From contig JALDRK010000006.1 in NCBI GenBank assembly GCA_031315915.1, positions 1 to 64,000 on the forward strand: a stretch of DNA of 64,000 bases, in the 5' to 3' direction. This stretch comes from Nitrospirales bacterium (GTDB lineage Bacteria > Nitrospirota > Nitrospiria > Nitrospirales > UBA8639). The stretch's first letter is position 1; every line of letters starts with the position of its first letter. Made by a program: the position numbers and the translations under genes. This document shows positions 1-9,337 of this stretch, one piece after another. Below the pieces are notes generated by a model, which made no database searches, was not told where the DNA came from, and was given only the letters and a program-made list of their open reading frames with translations.

Positions 1-2
1 TG

Positions 3-737
3 AGTTCGGAAACCATGGATGTGATTTCACAATCCCTTGAAATGGCCCGATTAACGGAGGGCGGATTTAATATCGCCATCGGTCCGGCAGTGAACTTGTG
101 GGATGCGGGTGGAGATGGATATCTTCCGACTGCAGCCGAACTGGAGTCCGTACGTCGCTACATAGATTTGTCCGAGGTCCACATCGACAAACAGGCCCGC
201 ACGATTCGGCTCGGCCGGCCTGGAATGCAGATTGATGTTGGAGGAATCGGAAAGGGATTTGCCGCTGACCTGGCGGCGGCAGTCATGCAAGAAGCCGGTG
301 CGATTGCCGGGGTGGTGGCCATCTCAGGCGATATTAAAACGTTTGGACGTATGCCTGACAATCAAAAGTTTATCTTTGGCATTCAACACCCCCGTCAAGA
401 ATCGGGGATCATGTTGGGTCAGATCGAACTGGAAAATGAAGCCGTCTCTACCGCCGGAGATTATCAACGGTTTTTCGAAAAGGATGGTGTACGGTATCAC
501 CACATCCTGGATCCCGTCAGCCTTCAACCGGCGCGAGGTTGTCAAAGCGTGACGGTCATTGCACGAACAGGCGTGATGGCGGACGGATTGGATACCGGTA
601 TTTTTGTGATGGGCCCTGAAAAGGGTATGACGCTTATCGAATCGTTGCCCGATGTGGAAGGGGTAATCGTGGATCGGGAAGGAAGGCTCTTGATCTCTTC
701 AGGACTGGTATCACGGTTTCGAATACCCCAGCCTTGA
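3..737 (+). CDS. apbE: FAD:protein FMN transferase, ApbE family (5' end outside window)
   Basis: ApbE proteins move FMN from FAD onto a Thr/Ser of partner proteins (for example Na+-translocating NADH dehydrogenase or Rnf subunits) on the periplasmic side, using Mg2+. The frame is already open at the left edge, and about 90 N-terminal residues are missing compared with the usual length of about 330. Visible family motifs are DVGGIGKGFAAD, SGDI, AVSTAGDYQRFF, HHILDP and ADGLDTG, in the order and spacing expected for ApbE. The stop lies just before a strong bidirectional hairpin. The partner protein is not in the window, so the substrate cannot be named. The first ATG at position 15 is internal and not the true start. 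Confidence 0.93.
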   Translation, partial: SSETMDVISQSLEMARLTEGGFNIAIGPAVNLWDAGGDGYLPTAAELESVRRYIDLSEVHIDKQARTIRLGRPGMQIDVGGIGKGFAADLAAAVMQEAGAIAGVVAISGDIKTFGRMPDNQKFIFGIQHPRQESGIMLGQIELENEAVSTAGDYQRFFEKDGVRYHHILDPVSLQPARGCQSVTVIARTGVMADGLDTGIFVMGPEKGMTLIESLPDVEGVIVDREGRLLISSGLVSRFRIPQP

Positions 738-756
738 AAGCTGGATTTTCGGTACA

Positions 757-786
757 AAAAAGGGGGCTTGAACAAGCCCCCTTTTT
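757..786. terminator. Bidirectional rho-independent terminator
   Basis: A near-perfect hairpin, AAAAAGGGGGCTTG, loop AA, CAAGCCCCCTTTTT, lies between the convergent apbE and His-rich genes. It is followed by T residues on both strands, so it can stop transcription from either side. Confidence 0.88.
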
Positions 787-811
787 GTTAACTGAATAGC
801 GCGAAGAACTG

Positions 812-1489
812 CTAGCTATCCTTTTTTTCCTTGCCGTGATGGCTGTATCCACCTGGATGCCCTTTGCCCAGCCCACCTTCTTTGTACGCATTAATCCGGT
901 CGTGCACGGTTTTCATTCGGGCTCGTTGTTCATCCGTCAGGACCGATTTGGCGTCACGCCCGGCCTTCACGGAAGCCAGGTACATGGATGCCCGAAGGGC
1001 ATACAGACTTTTCAGTTTGTCCTCCACGGCACCCAGCTCGCCTTTGTCATCCCGGAGCAACTCATGTAAATCCAAGCTGGTTAATTGCATGTCGGCTTTC
1101 ATTTTAATTTTGGTTTTTTCGAAATCCGTTTTAATCGATTGGAGTTTGGCCACCTGGTCGTCCGTAATAGCCATTCCCTCTTTGAATTTCAAGATATGGT
1201 CAATGAATGCGGAGGCACTTTGATGGTGGCCATGTCCGGATCCCATATGTCCGGAACTCATGCCATGTCCGCTGGGCATGCTGGCACCATGTGGCATGGT
1301 CCCATGCCCGAACGTGCCTGAGGCATGGTGAGGAAACCCATGGGGGGAAGCATGAGGGTTGCCGTGATGTACATCGCTCTGGCCGTAGCCCATGGAAAAT
1401 CCTATCAGCGGAAAGCCGAACGTCAGCGCGCACACACTCGTGGCGAGAATCAAGTTTTTAGGAAATTGAAAAAGTTGTTTGGCAATCAT
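812..1489 (-). CDS. His-rich periplasmic metal-binding protein, Spy/ZraP/CnrX-like
   Basis: The product has an N-terminal hydrophobic signal segment (residues about 8-35). A region very rich in His, Gly and Met follows (about 38-95, repeated HG, HGM and GHGH motifs). A helical C-terminal half has the LTDEQRARM motif of the LTXXQ/Spy family. It probably binds or buffers metal (Cu, Zn or Ni) or acts as a periplasmic chaperone. The ATG at 1489 is chosen because AGGAGG lies 9 nt upstream; a longer reading beginning at 1516 runs through that site. A perfect inverted repeat just upstream (1515-1534) is a candidate operator. Next upstream, on the same strand, is a Fur-family regulator, which could control it, although this is inference. 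The exact metal cannot be read from the sequence. Confidence 0.78.
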   Translation of the reverse strand: MIAKQLFQFPKNLILATSVCALTFGFPLIGFSMGYGQSDVHHGNPHASPHGFPHHASGTFGHGTMPHGASMPSGHGMSSGHMGSGHGHHQSASAFIDHILKFKEGMAITDDQVAKLQSIKTDFEKTKIKMKADMQLTSLDLHELLRDDKGELGAVEDKLKSLYALRASMYLASVKAGRDAKSVLTDEQRARMKTVHDRINAYKEGGLGKGHPGGYSHHGKEKKDS

Positions 1490-1514
1490 GATTGAAAGCC
1501 TCCTTTCACGAGTC

Positions 1515-1534
1515 ATACTATCGTTGGATAGTAT
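1515..1534. promoter_or_regulatory. Palindrome upstream of the metal-binding gene (candidate operator)
   Basis: ATACTATC-GTTG-GATAGTAT is a perfect 8-bp inverted repeat with a 4-nt spacer, 26 bp upstream of the start codon of the His-rich protein. Position and symmetry suit a dimeric repressor or activator. It is not a classical Fur box. Confidence 0.5.
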
Positions 1535-1818
1535 ACGAGCATTGATGGTTACCGTTGTTTTCGCAAGGAAATGGTTCGTATTCTATCATTCATTATACAC
1601 AGGAAATCAAAACGTGCGACAGGAAATTCTTGCCTAATTTCAAGTCACGTCATGTTTCCCTGATGGATGGAGAAATCTGCATGATTGTGGAAAATAACAA
1701 AGCGCCGCGTCTTGATAAAGATAGCCACAGGGTTCCAGGGGCACCTCACGACAAGGCTCAAGGCAAAGGGGAAGAGAGGGGGAACTGAGATGAGGAAAGA
1801 TCAGACCGAAAGGGAGCC

Positions 1819-2247
1819 TTATTGGCAGTTGGAGCAGAGCCCGTATAATTCCAATTTGTGTGTCTTAATGACAAATCCGTTTTTCCTGGCCACTTCTTCC
1901 TGAAGGTCTTCAATCTGACAATTATGAAACTCGACGATTTTGCCGCATCCCGTGCAGATCATATGATCATGGTGGCCTTTATGCGCAACATTATCGAATT
2001 GCGTCTGCGACCCAAAATGACGTTCCTGCGCCAGCCCGGTCTCGCAGAATAATTTCAGCGTTCGATAAATCGTGGCTAAGCCAATATGGGGGTCTTTCTT
2101 GGCCAGGATATGGTATAACTGCTCGGCCGTTACATGCTCCATTTTCAGGAACGTAGTGAGAATTAATTCCCGCTGGCGAGTCAGTTTAAGGCTATGCTTG
2201 GACAGATGGGTCTTGAGGATCTCGAGTTCTTGAGCGGCTTTGGCCAT
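1819..2247 (-). CDS. Fur-family metal-responsive transcriptional regulator
   Basis: This 142-residue protein has the Fur layout: a winged-helix DNA-binding half (about 1-85, with LATIYRTLKLF as recognition helix) and a metal-binding dimerisation half with HHDH (92-95). Two CxxC pairs (C98/C101 and C138/C141) form the structural zinc site. It could be Fur, PerR or Zur; the sequence does not decide. Start: the ATG at 2247 has AGGA 9-10 nt upstream, while an in-frame ATG at 2289 lacks a ribosome site and would add a 14-residue tail not typical of the family. It is transcribed away from the Panacea-domain gene, sharing a roughly 115-bp intergenic region. Confidence 0.9.
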   Translation of the reverse strand: MAKAAQELEILKTHLSKHSLKLTRQRELILTTFLKMEHVTAEQLYHILAKKDPHIGLATIYRTLKLFCETGLAQERHFGSQTQFDNVAHKGHHDHMICTGCGKIVEFHNCQIEDLQEEVARKNGFVIKTHKLELYGLCSNCQ

Positions 2248-2362
2248 GGAGCGTGTTCCTGTCTTGTGAAAGGACCTATTAAACCCCAATGCCGGAAATT
2301 GGTCAAGGGATTTTTTTCATCGAAATTTTCATTTATATGTATCTGTCAAGGGAGTGTCAGTC

Positions 2363-2935
2363 ATGCGGAAACCTTCTGAAGTCACGAGTGATCGTGCCCT
2401 ATTGATATACACCCTACATGCCCTTGAAAATTTTGAGGGGAATGTCGGATTCCTCAGCGATGTCAAATTACAACAACTGCTGTTTCTGGCCGAATTGCAC
2501 ATGTTGGGGAAAAGTCTGAAGGGGTTGAATTGGGAATTTGTGAGATTTCCTTACGGAGCCTTCAGCAAAGATGTGGATAACGATCTGTTGTTGCTCAGGC
2601 GGAAGGAGCGGTTGGCCAACTTTGACCTGTCGGAAGAGGCTCAGGCGGTGATTCCCCTGGTCGAGCAGATCAGGAATGCCAACGAAACCAACGAACAAAT
2701 TTTCGAGATTTTGCAAAAGATCATTGAGACGCACGGAATTCAGGACACAACGGCCATCACGCAATCCGTGGAGGCAGTGGAACTGTGTCCGTCCGATTCT
2801 CCCGAACAGAAATTACCTATCAGGGATATCTCTTTCCATACCATTATGGTGGTGCCCTCCAGGGTTGAGGTCAGCGGAGCCTTGACCGTGACTCCGGCTC
2901 AAGTCAAACGTCTCAATGTCGCCATGGGATATTAG
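2363..2935 (+). CDS. Panacea (DUF4065/SocA-like) domain protein
   Basis: Residues 25-75 contain KLQQLLFLAELHMLGKSL followed by FVRFPYGAFSKDV. This is the pattern of the Panacea/DUF4065 fold, in which a helical bundle is followed by an F.a..yGPv-type loop. Such domains occur as antitoxins or protease adaptors (SocA) and in phage-related proteins. The C-terminal part (about 120-190) is not recognised. The start is the ATG at 2363 because AAGGGAG lies 8 nt upstream; the in-frame GTG at 2354 overlaps that site. No toxin-like partner is adjacent: fur is divergent and the next gene is convergent. The family call is moderate because the match is by eye. Confidence 0.55.
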   Translation: MRKPSEVTSDRALLIYTLHALENFEGNVGFLSDVKLQQLLFLAELHMLGKSLKGLNWEFVRFPYGAFSKDVDNDLLLLRRKERLANFDLSEEAQAVIPLVEQIRNANETNEQIFEILQKIIETHGIQDTTAITQSVEAVELCPSDSPEQKLPIRDISFHTIMVVPSRVEVSGALTVTPAQVKRLNVAMGY

Positions 2936-3050
2936 GAGGATGTTGAAAGTTTAAGCTGGCTGCGAGGCTGGTTCTCACGAACTTTTCCTTGAATTTCCCA
3001 TGCGTTGATCACAACAGTCTGACACGGGTTTCATGGAAAATGGGAAGAGG

Positions 3051-3079
3051 ACAAAGCCGGAACATGGTTCCGGCTTTGT
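3051..3079. terminator. Hairpin between convergent genes
   Basis: ACAAAGCCGGAAC, loop ATG, GTTCCGGCTTTGT is a perfect 13-bp stem between the Panacea gene and comEA. No clear T-tract follows on either strand, so it may terminate weakly or stabilise 3' ends. Confidence 0.5.
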
Positions 3080-3099
3080 GTTGAAGGATTATCCGCACA

Positions 3100-3426
3100 T
3101 TACTTTTGTGAAACGTCCTCTGGCCGAATCGATTGATCCGAGACCGTAAAGGCTTCTGCCAGGGCCTTCAGTCGGACTTTTCCGACTCCTTTCACTTTCA
3201 ACAACTCATCCATAGAGTGAAACGCGCCATGCGCCTTCTTGTGGGCAAGGATTTGTTCGGCCGTATCATGGCCGATCCCATTCACCGACTCCAGTTGTTC
3301 TAAGGTTGCCGAGTTCAGGTCCACTTTCGGATTGGCCGCGATTCCCCATGATGTCGGGAAGAGAATACTCATGGACAAAACCAAGGCTACAACCAGATAC
3401 CCAATTGCCTGTCGATGCATGCTCAT
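3100..3426 (-). CDS. ComEA-like helix-hairpin-helix DNA-binding protein
   Basis: The product has a signal peptide or membrane anchor (residues about 8-30) followed by one ComEA-type double helix-hairpin-helix unit. The unit reads VDLNSATLEQLESVNGIG and then LLKVKGVGKVRLKAL. ComEA proteins bind double-stranded DNA in the periplasm during natural transformation. Stand-alone single-domain relatives are common and may have other roles. A perfect AGGAGG lies 7 nt upstream of the ATG at 3426. The mature protein is about 75 residues. No other competence gene is nearby. Confidence 0.88.
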   Translation of the reverse strand: MSMHRQAIGYLVVALVLSMSILFPTSWGIAANPKVDLNSATLEQLESVNGIGHDTAEQILAHKKAHGAFHSMDELLKVKGVGKVRLKALAEAFTVSDQSIRPEDVSQK

Positions 3427-3613
3427 AATAAAACCTCCTTAAATTAATGGGGATAATGAATGGTGCACGTGGTTCGTTGAGTAACGGTCTAACTCATGCG
3501 CACCGGTGTCAATAATCAGCGGAGGGTACGGGCCGACGGTGTGGTGCGACTAGTCGCCCAATGGGGTATAGGAGAGGGAGACATACACGAGAGAAAGGCA
3601 GTCGGTTGAAGTA

Positions 3614-5167
3614 CTAGGGATGTGAAGCGGTGGCTGGAAGTTGATAGAGGTTACCGAATTTTTCTGTCAGTTGTTCAATAAATGGAGCCGGAGTCAGCGG
3701 GATGCCTGTCACACGCTGGATTAATTCGGCAGAGGTATATTGTCGTCCCCATCGATGAACCCGATCGTTCACCCAGTCTTTCAGAGGCAACAAATTTCCC
3801 TTGGTAATATTCTTCTCAAGGTCGGGTAAATCGGTCCGGGCCTGTCGATAGAACATGGCAGCATACAAATTCCCCAGGGTGTAAGTGGGGAAATAACCAA
3901 AAGCGCCAAAGGACCAATGCACGTCTTGAAGGACTCCTTCGGCATCGCTGGTCGGCACAATGCCCAAATAGTCTTTCATTTTCGCGTTCCAGGCATCGGG
4001 AAGATCCTCAACGGCCAGCCGGCCTTCAATGACATCCAGTTCAATTTCAAATCGCAGCATGATGTGCAGGTTATAGGTTAATTCGTCGGCCTCCACCCGG
4101 ATCAGCGAAGGATTGACCCGGTTGATGGCCAGGTAGAAATCGGCGTCCTGCACCGAGCCCAATTGATCCGGAAAGAGATCTTGGAGTTTCGGATAAAAAT
4201 ATTGCCAAAATGCGCGGGAGCGGCCCACGCTATTTTCCCACAACCGAGATTGGCTTTCATGAATGCCCAACGAAATGGCTTCACCCAGCGGCGTGCCGTA
4301 ATGCGCGGAAGGCAACCCTTGCTCGTACAGGCCATGGCCGCCCTCATGAATACAACTGAACAGGCAGGAGGGGAGGTCACGCTCAAACACACGCGTGGTC
4401 ACGCGAACGTCGGTAGGATGGAAAGAGGTGGTAAACGGATGGGCTGACAGATCCAAGCGGCCACGCTGGAAGTCATAGCCCATGTGTTTCAGGACTAATC
4501 GGCCAAACTCCAGTTGTTTGGCGGTGTCAAAGCATTGAGTCATCAGGTTGGCTTGCGGTTGAACCGGAGACTCTCGAATGAGGTCCAGAAGCCGCACCAA
4601 TTCCGTGCGCAAGGTCTGAAAGAGCGGACGGAGTTGGGTGACGGTGGAACCCGGCTCATAGGCATCCAGAAGCGCGTTATACGGCGAATCGGTATAGCCC
4701 AGATAATCCGCCTCACGCCGCTTCAACACGACCATTCGTTCGAGATTGGGAAGAAAGAGTTGAAAATCATTGGTTTTTCGTGCCGTGGCCCACACTTGTT
4801 GGGCCAGTGAACATTCCCGCTCCAGTTCGTTCACGAACGCCGAGGGCAGCTTTTTGGCTCGGGAATAATCCCGCCAGGTTTCCCGAAGGAGAGATTGGGA
4901 AGCTGCATCCAGGGAGGCTGTCTGCTCGGGGAGAAGGTCGCCTGTCGCACAATTTAAGAAAGGGGCCAAAAGGGATTCGACCTCGGGAGAAACAAATTGA
5001 TCATGCGCAAGGGTTTGAAGGGTGGCCAGTTGCTCCGCCCGAATCGCTCCGCTGCCCGAGGGCATATAGGTTTCCTGATCCCAGGACAACACGGCAGCCG
5101 CGTCGCGAAGATGGTGTATGCTGCGAAGTTTGGCGGTAAGGCGATCAAGTGGCGTCTGGTCGGTCAT
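3614..5167 (-). CDS. Metallocarboxypeptidase, peptidase family M32
   Basis: The 517-residue length is normal for M32 carboxypeptidases (Taq carboxypeptidase type), which remove C-terminal amino acids in the cytoplasm. The zinc motif HEGGH is at residues 274-278. The family signature HESQSRLWEN is at 303-312, and LSWDQETYMP near residue 27 is also typical. There is no signal peptide. The ATG at 5167 is preceded by an AAAGGA-like site. The gene is transcribed away from the O-methyltransferase gene, across a 214-bp region that should hold both promoters. Confidence 0.95.
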   Translation of the reverse strand: MTDQTPLDRLTAKLRSIHHLRDAAAVLSWDQETYMPSGSGAIRAEQLATLQTLAHDQFVSPEVESLLAPFLNCATGDLLPEQTASLDAASQSLLRETWRDYSRAKKLPSAFVNELERECSLAQQVWATARKTNDFQLFLPNLERMVVLKRREADYLGYTDSPYNALLDAYEPGSTVTQLRPLFQTLRTELVRLLDLIRESPVQPQANLMTQCFDTAKQLEFGRLVLKHMGYDFQRGRLDLSAHPFTTSFHPTDVRVTTRVFERDLPSCLFSCIHEGGHGLYEQGLPSAHYGTPLGEAISLGIHESQSRLWENSVGRSRAFWQYFYPKLQDLFPDQLGSVQDADFYLAINRVNPSLIRVEADELTYNLHIMLRFEIELDVIEGRLAVEDLPDAWNAKMKDYLGIVPTSDAEGVLQDVHWSFGAFGYFPTYTLGNLYAAMFYRQARTDLPDLEKNITKGNLLPLKDWVNDRVHRWGRQYTSAELIQRVTGIPLTPAPFIEQLTEKFGNLYQLPATASHP

Positions 5168-5381
5168 GGGTGCATTCCTTTATTGTGCGGTCTAGGGTCA
5201 GGAACAATCTGGTCACTGTACGGAACTCTTCAGGAAATAGGCAAATGCACATTCACGTGCGTTTTGGCCAGTATGTGATGAATCACGTGACGAATGCTTT
5301 CTTCCGCTTGCTGAAAAAACAGGAAACGGCCAGAATAGTCTTCCGTTATTCCCAGACCGGAAAACCAAAAAGGAGTGAAGC

Positions 5382-6071
5382 ATGAAACCATTGGTCCTAC
5401 CCGATATTGAAACCTATGCCGAAGCCCATTCGATGACTGAGTCCGAGGTCTGCCGACGGCTCCGGAAGGAAACCGACCGGACCATGAAATTTCCGCAAAT
5501 GGTCGTAGGGCCTCTTGAAGGCGCATTTTTGAAGGTGATGGCGATGAGCGTGGGCGCCAAACGAGTCCTGGAGATCGGCACCTTTACCGGCTATAGCGCG
5601 TTGTGTTTTGCCGAAAGTCTCCCTGCCGACGGAGAGGTCATCACCTGTGATATCGATCCCGAATCGACGGCCATGGCCCAACGGTTTTGGGCACAGAGTC
5701 CGCATGGTTCCAAAATTCATCTTCGGCTGGCCCCGGCATTGGAAACCATGAGGCAACTATCCGGTCCGTTCGATCTGATTTTTATCGATGCGGATAAAGC
5801 CAACTACGTGCATTATTTTCGTTGGGCCCTGGACTTGATTTCGGATCGTGGAGTCATCCTGATCGATAATGTGCTGTGGGGCGGCGATGTCGTGAAAAGT
5901 CCTGCACCGGATACCAACACCGAAGCCATTCAGGAACTCAACCGGCTGGTGCATGCCGAGCCGCGGGTTTCGGCGGTGTTAGTCACCATTCGCGATGGAA
6001 TATTTTTGATCAAGCCGCGTCCATCTTCAAAAGCCAATATTCAGGCAGCCCAACAACAGGCTCAACAATAA
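5382..6071 (+). CDS. SAM-dependent O-methyltransferase, CCoAOMT/COMT-like (methyltransf_3)
   Basis: This soluble 229-residue enzyme has the class I methyltransferase core. Motif I is LEIGTFTGYSALCFAE (about 64-79), an acidic ribose-binding residue lies in ITCDIDPE, and the metal/catalytic loop reads FIDADKANYVHYF. LIDNVLWGGDV follows, all in the order of the caffeoyl-CoA/catechol O-methyltransferase family, which methylates catechol-like hydroxyls with a divalent metal. The true substrate in bacteria is usually unknown. AAGGAG lies 6 nt before the ATG. The C-terminal tail is rich in Gln and Ala and probably disordered. Confidence 0.92.
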   Translation: MKPLVLPDIETYAEAHSMTESEVCRRLRKETDRTMKFPQMVVGPLEGAFLKVMAMSVGAKRVLEIGTFTGYSALCFAESLPADGEVITCDIDPESTAMAQRFWAQSPHGSKIHLRLAPALETMRQLSGPFDLIFIDADKANYVHYFRWALDLISDRGVILIDNVLWGGDVVKSPAPDTNTEAIQELNRLVHAEPRVSAVLVTIRDGIFLIKPRPSSKANIQAAQQQAQQ

Positions 6072-6256
6072 AGCGATCTCAGAATTCGGTCGACCACCAT
6101 TCTCACGGACAGGTTCACGCCGACTGTTTCATTGTCTTCCGCAGGCAGGTGTGAGCCACGTCCTGGACTTTTTGCCCAGCCTGTACGCTTCACGCTGTCC
6201 TAGAAAATTCAGCGTGCTCTGCTTGGAAGGTATCCGTAAAATCCGAGGAAAATCGG

Positions 6257-6285
6257 TTGACTCTTTTTTTTACGGGACGTAGGCT
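6257..6285 (+). promoter_or_regulatory. Possible sigma-70 promoter for the haem peroxidase
   Basis: TTGACT, a 17-bp spacer and TAGGCT lie about 50 bp upstream of the peroxidase start. The -35 box is good and the -10 box weak. Confidence 0.35.
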
Positions 6286-6334
6286 ACGCCCATTTTGGAA
6301 AAAAACTGCTTTCGGTCGTTAAGGAGGGTGGTCA

Positions 6335-9232
6335 ATGAGACAACTGAGGACATGGTCACGCTGTGTGATCGCCACAGGATTCTGTGTTTTCTGGGGGTGT
6401 GCAGGACAAAGTCCGACGGAAGTTTTCGTGGACACCACGAAAGATTGTACGGAGATGGTGATACAACGAGATATTCGGAAAGTCGCAAAAGTCAGGGAAC
6501 AACGATTCCTGGGAAAGGTGCCTGACACCATCGCGCGCTGCCTTGGCGGAAAGCATGCCGAAAGTCTCCGGGAAGGGCCGTGGTTGGATTGGCCGAATTA
6601 CTGGGCCGCTGGTGATGCCGCGTCTCTCGCGCCTGCGCGTCTTCTGAAGAATGCCAAGGTAATGGGGCCTAATGCGACCGGAATCAACGGAGCACTGTAT
6701 GAGCTGGAGTTGCAACGCATCGAACTCATCAAGTTCAATCTTTTCGACAATAACAAAACTTACGAGGCTTACGTCACGGGCCGAGACGGCGAGGCGGGCC
6801 CCGTGCTGAACACCTGGCCGGAAATGCGATTGCCGAAAAACCATCCCTACTTCCAGGCGGTCGGCGGCGACCGCACGCAGGTCTGCCGGGGAGAGTTGAT
6901 TCGTTTCCGTTCTCTGACCGGTAGTTGCAACGACATCCGTAATCCCCTGATGGGATCGACACATCAACTCTTTGCGCGAAATGTGGAGTTCAACACCACA
7001 TTTCCTGAAATGGGGCTGAATGAAATCACCAGGAATCGTCATGGGGATCGATTAGGGCTGTTGAAGCCCGATCCACAGATCATCAGCCGGAAATTGTTCA
7101 CGCGCGAGCAACCCGAACCGGACAAATGTCGTAACGGTCACGGCATGCCTAATGAGGCACTGGAAGCCGAGTGCGCATACAAGAAGGCCCCGTTCTTCAA
7201 TGTGCTGGCGGCATTCTGGATCCAGTTCATGACCCACGACTGGTTCTCGCATTTGGAAGAGGGCCACAATGGACCCGAGTGGATGGCCGTCGGCTGTGCG
7301 ACGCAACGGGTCGAGAACGCCGAACAGCCGCTGGCAGGCGAGGACATCAAGAAGTTAGGGTGCCGACCGGATGACCGAATCGATGCGGCGAAGATCGCTG
7401 ACGAGACGGCGCCCGACATCTTTACACACGGTAACAATACCTACCTTAAACGGGCACCGAAGACTACCGCGAATCACGTCACGGCCTGGTGGGATGCCTC
7501 ACAGCTCTATGGATACGACGAGCGGTCCGGAAAGCGGGTGAAGCGCGACTCCCAAGACCCTGCCAAATTGTTACTCATGCCAGTTGGAGCCGAGGTGGGC
7601 GAAGGCGACAGGTTAGGATACCTGCCGGTTTTTGAACCAAATGATCCGACCAGTCCCGAGTGGTCCGGCCAGGAGGCTACCGCCTTTCCCGACAATTGGA
7701 GCATCGGGACCAGCTTTTACCACAACGTGTTTGCCAGGGAACACAATGTCTTTGTCGAGGAATTCCGGAAGCAGGCCGCACGCACGCCCGATGACGACAG
7801 CGGCTTGAGAAATCCCGCCAAACCCGATGAGGTGATCCGCTACAGGGACGTCACGCCAAACGAGTTGTTCGAAATCGCCCGTCTGGTCGTCGCAGCCGAG
7901 ATTGCCAAAATCCACACCATCGAATGGACCACCCAACTGCTCTACAACGAGCCGTTGAACCGGGGCATGAACGCCAACTGGCACGGAGTCTTTGAGAAGC
8001 ATAAGGTGGTGGCGGATGCCCTCAAGGAAGTCATGCGCCGACTTGAAAACTCGAATGATCCGAAGAAAGCCAATAGCCTCTATGCGGCGCTGGCCGGGGG
8101 ACCGGGCATCGTCGGATTGGGCAACCGGGTGTATGAAGGGGTGCCCCTGGTAGGCTTGATCGATCCCAACAAACAAGACCTCTGGGATTTGAAAAACGAT
8201 GATCATATCAACGGGGGCGTCAACCATTTCGGCTCCCCTTTCAATTTCCCCGAAGAATTTATCACGGTGTATCGGCTGCATCCGCTGGTGCCGGACCTGA
8301 TCGAATACCGTGAGTGGAACGGGGAGCCGAACGTGATCCGAGGCAAAATTCCTGTGATCGAAACCTTCCGGGGGAAGGCAACCGGGGCCATGCGGCAAAA
8401 GGGTCTGGCGAATTGGGCGCTCAGCATGGGCCGCCAGCGGCTGGGAGCATTGACGCTCGGGAACCATCCGCAATTTTTGCAAAATCTGAAAATGTCCCGT
8501 CTGCAGTCCACCACGCAACAGATCGACGTGGCCGCGCTCGACCTCATTCGCGATCGTGAGCGGGGGGTGCCCCGCTTTAATGAGTTCCGCCGGCAGTATG
8601 GGCTGAAGCAATTGACTAGCTTCGACGATTTCGTCGATACGCGGTTGCCTGAAGATTCACCGGCTCGACTGGAGCAGGAGCGGCTCGTAACGGTCCTACG
8701 CGAGGTGTACGGGCAACACCGATGCGATGCGACAAAGAAGATCACCGAGGCGCAGCTCAACGACGACGGCTCGCCGATCAACGATTGTTTGGGACATCCG
8801 AACGGCAGCTTAATCGACAATATCGAAGATCTCGATACGGTGGTCGGCTGGTTGTCGGAATTCAGGCGGCCGCATGGTTTCGCCATTTCGGAAACCCAGT
8901 TCGTGGTGTTTATTCTCAACGCCTCGCGCCGTCTCTTTAGCGACCGGTTCTTCACCTCCAGTTTTCGGCCGGAATTTTACACCACGTTTGGTATCGCGTG
9001 GGTCATGAACAATGGACCGGGTCCCAAGAGAATGGAAAAAGGAAGTCCCAATGGCCATAAGCAGCCGGTCTCCCCGCTGAAACGGGTGCTCTTACGGACA
9101 ACCCCGGAGTTGGCCACGGAACTCGAGCATGTGGTGAACGTGTTCGATCCCTGGGCGAGGGATCGCGGAGAGTATTACAGCCTCCAATGGAAGGCCCGGC
9201 CTGGGGCGGAGGAAGATGAGGCGTTTCAGTGA
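6335..9232 (+). CDS. Lipoprotein animal-type haem peroxidase (peroxinectin/cyclooxygenase superfamily)
   Basis: This 965-residue protein carries the animal haem peroxidase fold. A distal-site motif THDWF has His at about residue 301. TAWWDASQLYGYDE and TSFYHNVFAREHNVF follow, and the proximal pattern EIAKIHTIEWT has His at about 527. NFPEEFITVYRLHPLVPD and RDRERGVPRFNEFRRQYG near the C-terminus match the family. The N-terminus has a signal ending in VFWGC, a lipobox with Cys22, so the enzyme is probably lipid-anchored in the periplasm or outer membrane. Family members use hydrogen peroxide to oxidise halides, phenols or fatty acids; which applies here is unknown. AAGGAGG lies about 9 nt before the ATG. 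The roughly 200 residues before the catalytic domain have no domain I recognise. Confidence 0.93.
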   Translation: MRQLRTWSRCVIATGFCVFWGCAGQSPTEVFVDTTKDCTEMVIQRDIRKVAKVREQRFLGKVPDTIARCLGGKHAESLREGPWLDWPNYWAAGDAASLAPARLLKNAKVMGPNATGINGALYELELQRIELIKFNLFDNNKTYEAYVTGRDGEAGPVLNTWPEMRLPKNHPYFQAVGGDRTQVCRGELIRFRSLTGSCNDIRNPLMGSTHQLFARNVEFNTTFPEMGLNEITRNRHGDRLGLLKPDPQIISRKLFTREQPEPDKCRNGHGMPNEALEAECAYKKAPFFNVLAAFWIQFMTHDWFSHLEEGHNGPEWMAVGCATQRVENAEQPLAGEDIKKLGCRPDDRIDAAKIADETAPDIFTHGNNTYLKRAPKTTANHVTAWWDASQLYGYDERSGKRVKRDSQDPAKLLLMPVGAEVGEGDRLGYLPVFEPNDPTSPEWSGQEATAFPDNWSIGTSFYHNVFAREHNVFVEEFRKQAARTPDDDSGLRNPAKPDEVIRYRDVTPNELFEIARLVVAAEIAKIHTIEWTTQLLYNEPLNRGMNANWHGVFEKHKVVADALKEVMRRLENSNDPKKANSLYAALAGGPGIVGLGNRVYEGVPLVGLIDPNKQDLWDLKNDDHINGGVNHFGSPFNFPEEFITVYRLHPLVPDLIEYREWNGEPNVIRGKIPVIETFRGKATGAMRQKGLANWALSMGRQRLGALTLGNHPQFLQNLKMSRLQSTTQQIDVAALDLIRDRERGVPRFNEFRRQYGLKQLTSFDDFVDTRLPEDSPARLEQERLVTVLREVYGQHRCDATKKITEAQLNDDGSPINDCLGHPNGSLIDNIEDLDTVVGWLSEFRRPHGFAISETQFVVFILNASRRLFSDRFFTSSFRPEFYTTFGIAWVMNNGPGPKRMEKGSPNGHKQPVSPLKRVLLRTTPELATELEHVVNVFDPWARDRGEYYSLQWKARPGAEEDEAFQ

Positions 9233-9337
9233 ATTCGTCCTGTTTGTTCTCCCGTGCTCACGGAATTCCACCCGTGAAACTCTGCTCGTCCGATGTCAAA
9301 ATGACGAAGATAAAGATTTAACACAATAACGGCCGGA

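Noticed and set aside
2281-2340. Fur box between fur and the Panacea gene
   Set aside because: The AT-rich stretch has some matches to the Fur consensus but no good 19-bp inverted pattern.
7613-8611. 332-residue minus-strand reading inside the haem peroxidase
   Set aside because: Antisense to a gene with clear family motifs on the plus strand; no recognisable motif of its own.
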